64,000 nt of DNA from Cryptomeria japonica (GCF_030272615.1 NC_081414.1:527599137-527663136), one strand, 5' to 3'. Shown: positions 21,554 through 35,040, numbered from the stretch's first letter. Notes: generated by a model not told the origin, from the sequence alone. Translations and numbers: made by a program.

Positions 21554-24500
21554 ATGACATAAGCTTCTCCAAGCAAGAGGGTGATGAATTTCAAGAAGCA
21601 AGACCCCCATCCGGTCTTCCCGCCTTCTTTGGTCACATCAAACATTGATCATATAAGAGATACAAAATTAGGTGATGTTGACCTATCAAAATTCCTAGAA
21701 AGGGTTGAGCAACCTTCTTCCTACCTCTAGATGGAATCTATCATCAATAGTAGCATCCACCTAGTGGCAGCTTTCCCCATGTTAGCTCAAGACCCCGAGT
21801 TCGTGATGGCAATTGCGAACCACTTTGATCCAGTCAGTAGAAGTAAAAGATGAAACTGGAAATAAATTGATAAGGATTGATAAGGACTTCTTTGACACTA
21901 TTTTCAAGTGTCCTAGTATTGAGAAGTATTTTGACATTACAATGCAATTAGCTATAACCTACTTTGATAGAAACTCTTACGAGTATAGGCAAAATATGAA
22001 TGATTACTGGTTGAAGGTCCCAAGGCCTACCATTGCTAGATGGCCAGAGACTTTTCCAAGAACCAACTTCATTGAAGAAGTCAGTGATTTGATAACTCTT
22101 TTAAGCGGGGTGAAAGGTCTTCCCACCTCCAACACCTACTATAAATGGATGTATCAATACATTCATGTGATTAGACAAAATAAGGAGAAGATACTCTGGG
22201 GGAAGCAAATCAGTGATGTCATTCATGAGCAGCTCACCAAGGTGCTTACCACTCTCAAGTTCTACATGACCTCATACTTGGTTTATGTTGCGGCTTCAAT
22301 GAGACACTTTCTTGGACTATCTACAACTAGTGATAGGAGACAAGTTGAGGTACATAAATATTATTCCCAATTGGTTCTTCAAAATAGTCATAATCATTTA
22401 CAGAGAGTAAATGATGTTTTCTTCAAGTATTACATGGTTATGTTGAATAAGAATTTGTATAATAAGGGAGTATCGATCATGCTTGGGAAGTGGTCAACCA
22501 ATATGGATGCATGTTTCTGCAATTTCTGACCTTCACATACCTCAGAGTTGGTTGTTTCGATGACGAGCCCTTCATGCTCCCTAGATATCCTTCTAACAAA
22601 ATTGTGTTGATGGAGCTAGCTCATTAAATGAATGCAGTATATGAGGCCCAATTTGGTTCTCATAAAACAGGTTTGAAGTTCACTCTTACCATTGGTAGAT
22701 ATTCCATCAATTCTATCTGCAAAGCTAGAGCAATGGAAGAGGAAATGAGAAGAGTTACCATGAGGTTCTTCAAGGCTAGGAAGGACTTCGATTATAGAGG
22801 GATGAGAAATAAACTCAAGAAGACATATGTTCATGTACATCGAATTGAAGATGTTTGGGTCGATGGCAGGTCTGAGCATGATATTAGAAAGCTTGACTAC
22901 TACTGGCTAACAGTTGATGAAATCTAGGAATTAAATCTTGCTGATATTTTGGATGATTTGGAGGATGATGGTAATGTCTTGGACCTTTCCTATGTTGGAA
23001 ACAAAGTTTCCTCTACTCCTTTTCCTCCCATCCAATGGTCTCAAAAGAAATGCACTTCAATTAGAGATCAATTTCAAATTATTCTTACGAATACAAATGT
23101 GTGGCTTTCAAGCAAAGGTATTCCATTGAAATCCTTCTCCTTTGGCTTTGATGATGACACTGTTGGCCCATTGGGAAGAAGATGTGAAATTAGAACCAAG
23201 ATCCCACCACTCCAGCCAAGGCTCTCAAACTGAAGTTCATAGTTGGAACTAAGAAAGGGAAAGATCAAGGAGAGCCATTGACCTCTAATGTTCATGAGAC
23301 ACAAGAGTATGAAGTACCAAATGAACAATTGGAGGGCAAGCATCTTGATGAAGAACCAATTAATGTTGACCAATTGGAAGAGAAACAAGAAGGTGATCAG
23401 GAACAAGGTGAATTTGATAAGGAAGATTTTTCGCAAGCAGATAACTCTCTACCCTAGATACTCCCCTCTTCATCTACATTATAGGTTCCTATTTCTACTT
23501 CTATGTCAAAACACCCAGTGGTCACTTGTATTTCCCCCATAGATGTTATCCATGTATCTTCTACCAGTGCAAGTGAGTCCACCCCAGATATTCCTCATGA
23601 CAACATTGAGAATGTTTTCTCATCTTTTCCCACATTGTTTGAAGTATCTACCACTATGATGGATGATTTTGACAAGTTCATGAATGAGTCGGCTCCTAGG
23701 TCCAACAAATCATCCCTTGAAAATCCCACCAATGTTGTCACCATGACATCTCCTATTGTGACCACCACCATTCAGGATTCTATCAATCCCTCTCAGGATG
23801 TGGTAGTGGGTGAGGATAATGATTCAACTTTGCCACCTTGGTTGTTGTCCAATGCGCCAAAGAGAAAGAAACAGACAGTCTCTCCCGAAGACTTTGATTT
23901 TAGTCAACTTGTCCCTATCAAACCCAAGACTGTCAAGAAAGCTAAAACTTTGTCAAGGGTAAAGGTTGACAAAAATAGGAACAAGTATGTCGAGGTTTCT
24001 ATTCCCCCTCTAGGTGAAATTATTGGCCAAGATTCAGACTATGTCATCCAGAGGATTTATTTGGGAAAGCAAACTCATGATTCTGTGGCACAAAATGCTC
24101 AATCAGCCTTGGAGGCCCTAGTGTCCAGGTATGATGAAGATAAAGCAAAAAAGGATCAACTCAAGGCACGAATTGAGCAACTCACCTCAATTGTTATCAA
24201 GGTAACTAAGTCCTCAGAAGCTATTGAGCCAATAGCCTCATCTTTGGATGAACAAGTTGTTAAAAGAGATGAGCAAGCAACATTACAGAGCAGAGTTGTA
24301 GGGGAATGAATGGATAGAATGTTGAGTCAAGGTACACGATTCCTAAGTTCAGCTTGCACCATTGTTAGTAACCTTGATGTCATGAGAACAAAGGCAAATA
24401 GCACCATAGAGGCTTTCTCCCAATAACTTAAAGCACAAGAAAAGGATTTTGAAGCCTGACTGAAATTTGAAGACCATGATCTAGATGATCTCATCCAAAA

Positions 24501-24941
24501 TGACATTATCCCTTCATGGCACATGTACATTGAGCAACAAGAAGCATTGGAGCATCAAATGAATATCCTAGAGCGTCCATTCAAGGATATGAGGAAGGCC
24601 CAAAAAGAATGTGCAGACAAGAAGAAAGAGTTTGTTGCTAAAATATTTGAAATTCCCTCGATGAGAATGAAAAGGTACTTGATGTGGATGAAATCATCAA
24701 ATAATTCAGCTTGCTTGTTACTATTGAGGTAGATAGAGAGGACTTCTCTTTGTCCTCGATTGATAGATTACTTGATCTTTAATTTATCTTGGATTTTCAG
24801 GATTCGCTTTTGAAGAAACACAAGAAGTGTTGCACCGACTTGGAAGATTCCACCATCAGGGTCAAAGTCATCATCAACAATACTCAGGGACCTGATGGAG
24901 TTCAAATGCAGAATGCCCTACAAACTTTTAAGGAATTCTAG
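21554..24941 (+). pseudogene. decayed copy of the novel element's gag-like gene
   Basis: Aligns along its length with the ORFs at 59944-63300. Shared stretches include HIRDT near the N terminus, the block LITLLSGVKGLPT to YKWMYQYIHVIRQ, TSYLVYVAASMRHF, DFDYRGM, YVHVHRIEDVWVD, LPPWLLSNAPKRKKQ (a basic NLS-like patch), VKKAKTLSRVKVD and LGKQTHDSV. The start is inferred from ATG-ACA aligned with ATG-TCA of copy 2, each followed by a Ser-Pro and Lys rich segment. Breaks seen: TAA as the third codon, TAG in PSSYL*MES (near 21730), a frameshift near 21832, another near 22510, several later stops (22625, 22926, 23230 area) and a TGA at 24307. The C-terminal part after the TGA still matches a coiled-coil-like tail. 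Function is unknown; position and size suit a structural (gag-like) protein, which is inference. Confidence 0.6.
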
Positions 24942-26202
24942 AAGCGAGATTCATCTTGAGGAAAATGACACTTAGTCATTTTAATGTTTTTTCTAGTGGC
25001 ATTTGATTATGTCAATCAACACCTCAGGTGTCATTTTGTAGTTGCACATGTGCACTTGTTGAGTGCACAAGTCCTAAGTCAAATCAAACTCTTATTTTGA
25101 CTTAGTCTTAAAATTAGCTGTAATTTCCTATTTTCATGTTGCACCCCTCTTCTATATATATGAGGGTTATTATTGTAATAAGAATCTTTTTCCATTGTTG
25201 TTTATGCAACGAAACTCTGCCAAAGTGAAGAGCAAATTTAGACTTGGTGTTTATTTTGTAAATTTGCAATTTAATCAAGAAGGAGATAAGCTTGGCATTC
25301 AAACTTTGTTTTGAGTACAATCTTATATGTTGTATGAATGTTCTTATGTCATCAGTATCATATATTCTTGAATGATTAAAGTTGGATATAGTTTGTGGTG
25401 CTACATATTGAGAGTTTTTGAGTCTTTGCAAGTAATCTTTGAGTTACTTTGAAAATTCAAGAATTGGGAATTAGTTGAGAGAAGGTTGCTTTAAGTATTT
25501 GAGCTTTTACAAGTTATCTCTAGAATTTGTATTTAAAAGATTAAAAGTAGACTTTGTGCTATGCGGATTATTTGGTTAGAGTAGATAATCTTTTTAATAT
25601 ATTTGCAAGTCTTTGAGATGACAATATATTTGGGTTACAATGGTTGATAGGAGTTTAGTATACAAAGGAATCTTTGAGTTCTTAGGTGTGCATAATTATC
25701 GTTCCTAGGTCATTTTCAGAATAAGGGAAGTAATGAAAGACTTTGTTCTTTCATAGACACTTTACTTCCCAGTTAATTTAGTTTTAATATTACTGCAAGT
25801 TTTGAGTTGTTTAAGTTAAGGGAAATCTATTCTTAAAAGAGATGGAACTGGTTCTGAAGAAAGAGAACTAAGTTGTTATTGTACCTTGGATCAATGTAAA
25901 ATTAGCAAGTAGATGAAATAAAAAGTAATTGCAATAGAAGGGGGAGCCTTCCCTTTAATTAGGAGGGATCATATCTTGCCTTCTGAGAGATATTATCCCA
26001 AGTGTTGTCATGAAACACAAATTTTGTGAACCTTCACCAATTTACAAAATTTTCACCCAACTATGAGTTTATGCTAATTTTGTGGCATAAACTTCAACTT
26101 TTGTATATTTCATTTGCCTATGAGTTTATGCGAAGTTTGTGGCATGCCAAGTAGCATTTCAACCATATTTCTGATACATTTAGCCTCCATCATCTTATTA
26201 TT
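24942..26202 (+). repeat. right LTR-like terminal region of copy 1
   Basis: Non-coding, with a TATA box (25152-25160) and, 50-70 bp further, the conserved string AACTCTGCCAAA also found in copy 2 at about 63662. Downstream lie hairpins with the loop TCTTTGAG (25430-25449, 25666-25683). Its last 96 bp repeat at 19961. This looks like U3-R-U5 of an LTR, but the matching 5' copy is mostly gone, so the left boundary is approximate. Confidence 0.5.
25152..25160 (+). promoter_or_regulatory. TATA box of the terminal region, copy 1
   Basis: CTATATATA within CTCTTCTATATATATGAGG; occupies the same place as CTATAAATA in copy 2. Confidence 0.45.
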
Positions 26203-26209
26203 AATGCAT

Positions 26210-29200
26210 CAACTCACATGGGAATGATGCTCAAACCCCTTCACATAATGATGAAACATGGGTTGAACTTTTTGCTAGACTGAAATGCCCATCGTATTAA
26301 GCTTTCACTTATGTATTTGGAAGACCGCCTCATATGCAAATCACATATTAGTTGTCATCCACGATGGCAAACTTCATAGTCATTCTATTCTTAGATTCCC
26401 CTTTCTATGGCCAATTTGGCCAAATTATTTGCAGACCCAATCCCTTCTCGGTATATATGTGATATCTTGAAATTTAGGAAGGAATTAGCAAGTTCTTTAA
26501 TTAGTTTTAACCATTTGTCCAACTTCCAATTTAGGCCAGATTTTTGTCTTATGACATTAATGGTAATGAGTGAATCTCCTTCCAAATGGATCTGATCTAT
26601 CTGAAGCTCCTTACCCAATTCCAACCTTAGTAGGGCTACTCTAAACTTAGCTACATTTTGTGTTATCTCCTAAGAAAACTACTCTCTCAGCCAATATATT
26701 TTTGTTATGATATCTTGCAATGTATCCAACATTGTTGGGGCTAAGGTTGCCTTTGAAGGCCCCATCAAAATTTATCTTGATCCATGCCGCCTTAGGGGCA
26801 CACCAACTAACACTGTTACATGGATTAAAAAAGAAGATCAACCTTCCTCACCCCATTAACGAGGGAGACTTTGAGGACATTGAATGCTTTATTCATCTCA
26901 TTATCCCAATTTGTGAAAGTGTTGCCTTTCAGTGGCTTCCTATTAGCTATCAAATTAACTAGTTATTCAACCATATTTTCAATTTTCTTAATCAAATTTT
27001 CTCTAGGCATAGCCTTATCTTGAAACATCTGACGATTACACTCCTTCCATAATTCCCATATAATACAAGAGAGGAGAACCTACCACAAGCTGTCAAGCAA
27101 TCCTTTTCTTATCCTTTTACGCCGCATAACAAAGCACTTATCAAACTTCTGTGGGATTGGGTATTAAAGATTGAGTTTTGACATAAATTGATTCCAACAT
27201 GCCTCGGCATATGGGCAACCCAATGGTAAATGATATGTAGTTTCCTCTTGTCTTTTGCCCATACAACACTTACTACTTAGACCCATTATTCTAAGTTTGC
27301 TAAGCTTGTCTTGGTCAGAATTCACTTTAGTGTGGTCATCTAGGCAAACACTCTAGCCTTTACTAGACAATATTTACCTCATAACAGATTAGTGGGCCAA
27401 TTAAGCTTATCCAATGCAACTTCTTTCACCCTATACCCCTAACTTCACCTTATATTCCCCACTCGCAAAAGCACACCACCAAATAACATCATCCTTATCA
27501 GATATAGAGAAGCATCTGCTTCTCAAAATTCCATGTAGTCTTTCCTCCTGATCTTGAGACACATTCATATTTTCAACAAAATTCCATTTCCATTCCTGTC
27601 TACCATTACCCATAAAGATTTCACCATAGTCACAAAATTTATTGCCCCATAGCCTAGTAGTATCCCTTCTTATGTCTTCTAAATTTGGGATGTTTTTCAT
27701 TGGATAAAACCCCTCCAATGAGTCTTTCCAGAAGGAGGCACATTTTCCACTCTTTATTTCCCATGTTATATGCTTAGTTATTACATCTCGACAGTCAAGG
27801 ATGTGATTCCAAATTGTAGATCCTCTAAGTGGATTTCTTGTGTTGAGAATATGAATGGGCTCATCCAAGCCCAAATACTTCTTCTTTGAGATCTACACCC
27901 ACTTTTGATTTCCTTTTGTATACATGCTCCACACAAGATTAGCATCCACTATTAACTTTATCATGCTCAATTGTCTTAGACTGGTTCCACCTGCATTTTG
28001 AGGCAAGTAAATTTTTTCCCATGTTATGAGAGGAAATTTTTGGCTTTATTCAATCCCACTCCAGAAGAATCTTCGCATGATCTGTATCATATCCTCCTCA
28101 ATTGCTTTGGGGATTCACATGCATGACATGGAATGCATTGGGATGGTTGATAAGACAGTTTTTAGTAGTAGTATTCTTCCTGTCGAGGTGAGCCATCTTC
28201 CTTTCCACAACTTCATCTTACTATTACAACTATTGATTAAGTTCTCCCAATAACAATTTTTATTAATACCAGCAAATAGTGGCATCCCCAAAAATCTCCC
28301 TGAAAAGTTGGCCACTCTTAAATCTAGGATTCTTGCTACATCTCTTTAAAGGTTAGGCTGGACATTTAAAAACAAGACTTCATATTTTCTTTAGTTTATG
28401 TTTTGGCTTGAAGCTTTGTTGTAGTTATCTAATAGTGTGCAAATGGTTCTTGCTTCAATTTTGCTAGCTGTCTCAAATAGAAGTGTCATTAGAAAATTGT
28501 TGATAAGAAATTGGAGCAAGGCTGGGGACAACATCAATTCCTTACCCTCCTCTCTAAGGTGCCTAATGCTTCTCCCCAAGCCTCAACCATTATTATGAAC
28601 AAGAAAGGTGAGATTGGGTCTCCCTATCTTAACCTTTTTGATGACTCAAAGAATGTTTGTGACACCCCATTTACCAACACAAAAAAAATTACAGTGTTTA
28701 TGCAACTGCAAACCCATTCAATCCATTTGTCACCAAAACCAAATCTTAGTAGGACACTTGCTAGAAATTGTCTGTCTACTAGATCATAGGCCTTTAGGAC
28801 ATCAAAATTTTATTATTACGCTCACTACTCTAGTTTTTCTTGTTGAGTGGATTGCTTCGTGGGCAACAATAATGCCCTCAATAATTGATCTCCTCGGTGA
28901 GAAGCCACTCTGTTCCTTTGAAATTACCTTTTTGAGTACGCCTTTCAATCTATTAGCAATGATCTTTGTGATTATTTTGTAGATTGTGTCACAAAGAGCT
29001 ATAGCTCTATAGTAATTCATACTAAGAGCCTCTTTCTTTTGGGGGATTAAGGCTAAGAATGTGTGGTTCAAGGCCCCAAGCATGGTTATTTTTTTCTTAG
29101 ACTCTTCCACAACCCTAAATAGATCTTCCCCCACAATTTCCTAGAAATGCTGAAAAAATCTAGCCAAAAAACCATTAGGCCCTGGAGCTTTGTCTAGATT

Positions 29201-29425
29201 GAGCTGAAAGGTAGCTTTCCTAACCTCCTCCTTAGAGGTCTCCTTATAGAGTAGGGCATTCTCCTCATTAATTAAAGTTGCTATCATTTGTAATATGTTG
29301 TCTCATGTTTCTCGATTCAAGATAGTTCTAAAATATCTGACAGCTTCTTGGTTGACTTCCTCAACCGATTGACTCACAAATCCATCTTCTTTTTTGATTT
29401 CCACTATGCTTGTTTTTCATCGTTT
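26210..29425 (-). mobile_element. L1-type LINE remnant, 5'-truncated
   Basis: Minus-strand fragments in the order expected of a plant L1 ORF2: RT fingers and palm (28802-29134: LALIPQKK, YRAIALCDTIYKIITKIIANRL, EQSGFSPRRSI; then LRQGDPISPFLF near 28600), a second RT piece (28391-28579), thumb-like part (28115-28315: WKGRWLTSTGRILLLKTVL), zinc-binding reverse-transcriptase-associated part (27431-27874) and RNase H (26391-26850: AAWIKINFDGAFKGN, HLEGDSLITINVI). The catalytic FADD is degenerate (FSND in a shifted frame, near 28490). The endonuclease is missing; the 5' break near 29425 abuts the truncated first unit of the transposon array. Many stops and frameshifts show it is long dead. Confidence 0.85.
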
Positions 29426-30315
29426 TTAATATTCACCACCATATAGAATTACAATTACTAAAAGAATTTGAAAAATGGTTCAATGACGACACATTCAAAA
29501 CAATGCCAAGTATTTTTCAATAGTTGTACACAATCCATGACTTGAAAACCGACGCTATATTTCCACTTGTTTATATTCTTATGACTACCAAAATAGGAAC
29601 TGCTTATACATAAGTACTTGCGGAATTAAAACAACTTTAACCTTATCTAAACCTGAAAAGTATACTTATTGATTTTGAATTAGGTTTTGTGGGAGCTATG
29701 TCTTAACATTTTTCAAATGTTGATATCGAGGGATGTTTTTTCCATTTCTCTCAATGCTTGTGGAGGAAAATTCAAGAAGAAGGTCCATAAACACATTACA
29801 GTGTCTATGAAGTCTTTGCATTTGAGATCAAGAAACTTGTTGCATTAGCTTTCGTGCCTCAAATAGACGTAATTGATGCATTTGAAACACTTCTACAATC
29901 TCCTTATTATACAAAACATGAGGATAATTTGCAAGGCATTGATGATTATTTTGAAGACACCTAGATTGGTAGACTAACCAAAAGAGGCAACAAACGATCA
30001 CCCAAGCTTCCAATCGCAATGTGGAATTGCTATTCGGCCATTCAGGATGATCTTCCCAAAACCAATAATGCTATTAAGGGATGACATAGAGGATTTAGTG
30101 AATTGCTTCAAGCATCACACAACTAAGTCTGGAAATTTATCAAAGCAATGAAAAAAGAGAATAAGATAGAGAAATATATGGCCGGATGCATTGGGCAACG
30201 GAGAAAGAAAAAATATCGTGATCTCAAAGCAAGATTAAAAAGACTGGTTGATGGTTATGACAACCGTAAAATTTTAGATTATTTAAGAGGTATGGCTCAT
30301 AATTTGACACTATAA
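29426..30315 (+). pseudogene. Mutator-like transposase, unit 1 (N-terminal part missing)
   Basis: Decayed DDE region followed by the C-terminal block. Recognisable in pieces: LIDFELGFVGAMS near 29670, FHFSQCLWRKIQEE near 29740, then DAFETLLQSPYYTKHEDNLQ (29873-29935) and PKTNNAIKG near 30060. Several stop codons interrupt. The FLYWCH part is absent because the unit is cut at its left edge by the LINE. Confidence 0.65.
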
Positions 30316-30898
30316 TTGAAAATTTTCATAATAAAGTTTTTTGGCAATGTACTTTTAATTTGTAAATTTTGTTTTCCTTCCTCTATAATCTTATGGGCAT
30401 ATCTTGTCAATGGGTTATTTTTACCAGGGGTTATTTTTGCCTTGGGTAATAATGACGCGGGGTTGTTGTTACATGGGTTATTTCGAACATGTTATTGTAT
30501 CACGATATATCTTGACTAGGTTGTTTTGTCCCGTGATATCTCATCAAAATAACCCAACCAAAATAACCCATGACACGATAACTCGGTCACAATAACCCAA
30601 CATTTGACAAAACATCCTAAGGTAATAATATCCCATCTTCACAATAACCCCACGTTAAATTATCCTGAGTCCAAAACAACCCACGGTGGAAAGGATAACT
30701 GACACATGATAATTGTTCACATTTAGTAAGTGCATGTTATAAATCAGTGTTGAAGAAGTCTTTTATCAATGAGTGCGTGCTATTTTTATTAGAATATCAG
30801 TGATGATGCCTCTTCAATTTTTAGTAAGACAAAAAGACAAGAAATTACTTGTTTTAAATGGTTACACATGTTTGCTTCATTGACAAATCACGAATAAA

Positions 30899-32200
30899 AT
30901 GATTAGACATTATACCGATTATTTTACAAAAAAATGTTCAAGTTGGTGCCATATTACGATAGAAACAAAATCCGGTGATGTGACAAGTAGTACAAAACAT
31001 AATCATGCTCTGAAACCTGAGATGATCACTGTCAAATGCAAATTGAACGAAGTGAAAGACAAGGGGTGCTTGACTAAAGATTCTACAAGAAATATCATTT
31101 CTGCTTCATGTATTAATACTTGATTACCTGCGACGGGAGCATTATTGTCAACTAGTGCATTGTCCAAAATGATTTAAAGAAAAAGATTAAGGTTTGAAGC
31201 ACCGCCACCAAATCCTCAAACATCGACATATCTTACCTTACTAGTTGAATATACAATTATTGATAGAGGGGAAATTTTTCCTTTTCATGATAGTAATGAT
31301 GAGAATCATTTTTTAATATTCACCACCACAGAGAATTACAATTCCTAAAAGAATGTGAAAACTGGTTCAGTGACGGTACATTCAAAATTGTGCCAAGTAT
31401 TTTTCAACAGTTGTACACAATGCATGGCTTGAAAACTGATGCCATATTTCCACTCATTTATATTCTTATGACTAACAAAACAATAGCTTCTTATACACAA
31501 GTACTTGCAGAATTAAAACAACTTCAACCTTATCTAAACCCGAAAAGTATACTTATTGATTTTGAATTAGGTTTTGTGGGAGCTATGTCTGAAATTTTTC
31601 CAAATGTCGATATCGAGGGATTTTTTTTCCATTTATCTCAATGCTTGTGGAGGAAAATTCAATAAGAAGGTCAATAAACACGTTACAATGTTTATGAAGT
31701 CTTTGCATTTGAGATCAAGAAACTTGTTGTATTAGCTTCCGTGCCTCAGATAGGCATAATTGATGCATTTGAAACACTTCTACAATCTCCTTGTTATTCA
31801 AAACATGAGGATAATTTGCAAGGCATGATTGATTATTTTGAAGACACTTGGATTGGTAGACCAACTAGAAGAGGCAACAAACGATCACCCAAGTTTCTAA
31901 TCACAATGTGGAATTGCTATTTGGTTATTCAGGATGATCTTCCCAAAACCAATAATGCTATTAAGGGATGTCATAGAGGATTTAGTGAATTCCTTCAAAC
32001 ATCACACAACTTAGTCTGAAAATTGTTCAAAGCAGTGAAAAAGAGAATAATTAGAGAAATATATGTCTGGATGCACTAGGCAACCGAGTAAAAGAAAAAT
32101 TGTGATCTCAAAGAAAAACTAAAAAGATTGGTTGATAGTTATGACAATCGTAAAATTTTGGATTATTTAAGAGGCATCGCTCGTAATTTGGCACTGTAAT
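30899..32200 (+). pseudogene. FLYWCH / Mutator-like transposase, unit 2
   Basis: 30899-31123 encodes a FLYWCH-type zinc-finger remnant (SSWCHITIE to HNHALKPE). 31390-31665 encodes the core of a MULE transposase: FQQLYTMHGL, AIFPLIYILMTNKT, then LIDFELGFVGAMSEIFPN, with the conserved D and the ..FFHLSQCLWRKIQ motif. 31741-32019 gives the C-terminal block (DLPKTNNAIKGCHRGF) typical of these transposases. Frameshifts and single stops separate the three pieces, so it is not functional. This unit is the best preserved of the three. Acts in the nucleus in intact relatives, cutting at terminal inverted repeats. Confidence 0.8.
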
Positions 32201-32772
32201 TGAAAATTTGAATAATAAAGTTTTTCGGCAACATACATGTAATTTGTAAATTTTGTTTTCCTTCCTATATAATCTTAAGAGGATATCTAGTCAATGGGTT
32301 ATTTTTGCCTTGGGTCATAATGACATGGGGTTGTTTTTACATGGGTTATTTCGAACAGGTTATTGTGTCACATGATATTTTGACTGGGTTATTTTGTCGT
32401 GTGGTATCCCATCAAAAAAACCTAGCCAAAATAACCCACGACACAATAACCCGATCATAATAACCCGACGACAAAACATCCCAGGGTAATAATATCCCAT
32501 CTTCACAATAACCCTACATTAAATTACCCCAAACCCAAAACAACCCATGGTGGAAAGGAGAGCTGACACATGATAATTGTTCACATTTATTAAGTGCGTG
32601 CTATTAATCAGTGTCAATGAAGTCTTTAATCAGTGAGTGCATGCTATTTTTATTGGAATATTAGTGATGACGCCTCTTCAGTTTTTAATAAGACAAAAAA
32701 AGAAGAAATTCCTTGTTTTAAATGGTTAGACATTTTTGCTTCATTGACGAATCACAAATAAAATGATCTAAC

Positions 32773-34069
32773 TTGATACAGATTATTTTACAAAAAAAAT
32801 GTTCAAGTTGGTGCCATACTATGATAGAAGTAGAATCTGGTGATGTGACAAGTAGTATAGAACATAATCATGCTCTGAAACCTAAGATGATCAGTATCAA
32901 ACTTAAATTGAACGAAATGAAAGACATGGCATGCTTGACTCAAGATTATACAGGAAATATCATTTTTGCTTCATGTTCTAATATTTCATTACTCATAGTG
33001 GGAGAATTACCGTTAACCAGTGCATTGTCCAGAATGATTCAAAGAAAAAGATTAAGGTCTAGAGCACCACCACCAAATCCTTAGACATCAACAAAGCTTA
33101 CCTTACTAGTTGAATATACAATTATTGACAGAGGGGAAATTTCTCTTTTTCATGATAGTAATGATGAGAATCATTTTTTAATATTCATCACCACATAGAA
33201 TTGCAATTACTAAAAGAATTTGAAAACTGGTTTAGTGATGGTACATTCAAAATTGTGCCAAGTATTATTCAACAATTTTACACAATCCATGGCTTGAAAA
33301 CTGATGCCATATTTCCACTCGTTTATATTCTTATGACTAACTAAACAAGAATTGCTTATACACAAGTACTTGTAGAATTAAGACAACTTCAACCAGGTTA
33401 TCTAAATTCGAAAAGTATACTTATTGATTTTGAATTAGGTTTTGTGGGAGCTATGTCTGAAATTTTTCCAAATTTCGATATCGAGGGATGTTTTCCATTT
33501 CTCTCAATGCTCGTGGATGAAAGTTCAAGAAGAAGGTCTACAAACACGTTACAGTGTCTATGAAGTTTTTGCATTTGAGATCAAGAAACATGTTGTGTTA
33601 GCTTTCGTGCCTCAAATAAACGTAATTGATGCATTTGAAACACTTCTACAATCTCCTTATTATACAAAACATGAGGATAATTTGCAAGGCATTTTTGAAT
33701 ATTTTGAAGACACCTGGATTGGTAGACTAACCAAAAGAGGCAACAAACAATCACCCATGTTTCCAATCGCAATGCTGAATTTGCTATTCGGTTATTCAGG
33801 ATGATCTTCCCAAAACCAATAATGCTATTAAGGGATGGCATAGAGGATTTAGTGAATTGCTTCAAGCATCACACAACTTAGTCTAGAAATTTATCAAAGC
33901 AGTGAAAAAAGAGAATAAAATAGAGAAATATATGGTTGGATGTACTGGGCAACTGAGCAAGAAAAAATACTGTGATCTCAAAGCAAGACTAAAAAGATTT
34001 GTTGATGGTTATGATGACTATAAAATTTTAGATTATTTAAGAGGTACTGCTCATAATTTGGCACTGTAA
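32773..34069 (+). pseudogene. FLYWCH / Mutator-like transposase, unit 3
   Basis: Same layout as unit 2: FLYWCH remnant with following linker (32773-33084), DDE core largely broken by stops near 33340-33440, and a frame covering FHFSQCSWMKVQEEG to the C-terminal block (33442-33804). Carries its own set of stops and substitutions distinct from unit 2, so the duplication is not recent. Confidence 0.75.
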
Positions 34070-34288
34070 TTGAAAATTTGAATAATAAAGTTATTCGACA
34101 ACATACATGTAATTTGTAAATTTTGTTTTCCTTCCTCTATAATCTTATGGGGATATCTTATCAATGGGTTATTTTACCAAGGTATTTTTTTTTTGCCTTG
34201 GATCATAATGATGTGGTTTGTTTTTACATGGTTTATTTTGAATAGGTTATTATGCTGCAGGATATTTGGACTAGGTTATATTGTCGTG

Positions 34289-35040
34289 CAATCATTTTTT
34301 CACTCCTTGTTTTAACTAAAACTTGATCTATGATGTTCACTAAATGTCTTAATATCTGCTACTAGAATAAACATCATAAGAGCCATATATGCTACTATAA
34401 TAAACATCATAAGAGCCAGATTCAACTACAATAATAACACATAACATCAACTACACTAAACTTTACACAAATTTGTCTCTTGTTGGAAAGATACAACTTA
34501 AAATAAGATTATAAATTTATTCAAGTTCTTATAGTTACTATTCATTGAAACAATCTTAGATATCTTTGAGTGTAATCATCAATTTTGATCGATTAAAATA
34601 TTCTATACATTCTATTAATATATAGTTTATAAAATATAATTTTAATTTTTTTTCTAAATTTTTAAAAATCATAAAATATTAAAAATATTATGAAATAGCT
34701 AAAATAAAAATTATTGATAAAATGTATTTATTTATTTGTACTTTTAAAACTGCAATGGGTAGCCCAAGCTCTCACCAATAAAATCATACTCCGAACCTAT
34801 TTATTTATTTTTATTTAAAAAAATAAATATCTCAATATTTATAAGAATCTTTAAATATTAAACACCGTAATCATCAACCTGTATTAAGTAAACACAGTAG
34901 TCATAAACATGGTACAAGGCAAACATTTACAGACAGACATCATACTCTATGATACGGATTTGGAGAGCGAAGGGATCTTGCAAGTACTCACTAGGTACTC
35001 AGTTCATGTTTCTTCTTCATGGCAACTTTATCATGAGTAG
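34289..35040. other. AT-rich spacer upstream of the VAL-like exon
   Basis: Nothing recognised beyond AT-rich runs; the right part is presumably promoter of the following gene, but no single convincing core element stands out. Confidence 0.35.

Larger units (their letters stand above)
19961..26202 (+). mobile_element. unclassified LTR-like element, copy 1 (palindrome-array leader plus novel ORF)
   Basis: A 96-bp terminal sequence (19961-20056, beginning ATTTCATTTGCC and ending CTTATTATT) is repeated at 26107-26202 and brackets the unit. It is the end of an LTR-like terminal region, complete on the right (about 24942-26202, with a TATA box) and truncated on the left. Inside are a hairpin (20063-20093), an array of palindromes (20237-21396) and a decayed gene (21554-24941). 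Order and protein match copy 2 at 57761-64000. No protease, RT, RNase H or integrase is present, so mobilisation would have to be in trans. I cannot place it in a named family. Confidence 0.6.
29426..34288 (+). repeat. three head-to-tail copies of a Mutator-like transposon
   Basis: Units repeat with a period of about 1,870-1,890 bp: TGTAAATTTTGTTTTCC occurs at 30361, 32245 and 34115, and TTAATATTCACCACCA-type sequence at 29426 and 31313. Unit 1 (29426 to about 30540) lacks its left part; units 2 (about 30541-32410) and 3 (about 32411-34288) are full length. At both internal joints the end of one unit (TGGGTTATTTTGTCGTG type) meets the start of the next (CCAAAATAACCCACGACAC type), so the terminal inverted repeats, rich in GGGTTATT/AATAACCC, sit back to back. 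Confidence 0.85.

Noticed and set aside
24700-24820. Intron in the copy 1 gene (GTAGAT to TTTTCAG)
   Set aside because: The supposed intron still aligns in protein with copy 2 (FSLSSIDRLL with FSASSIQALM), so it is coding.
30390-30660. Many GGGTTATT / AATAACCC motifs as telomere-like repeats
   Set aside because: They are not regular arrays and lie as inverted sets at transposon joints, so they fit terminal inverted repeats.
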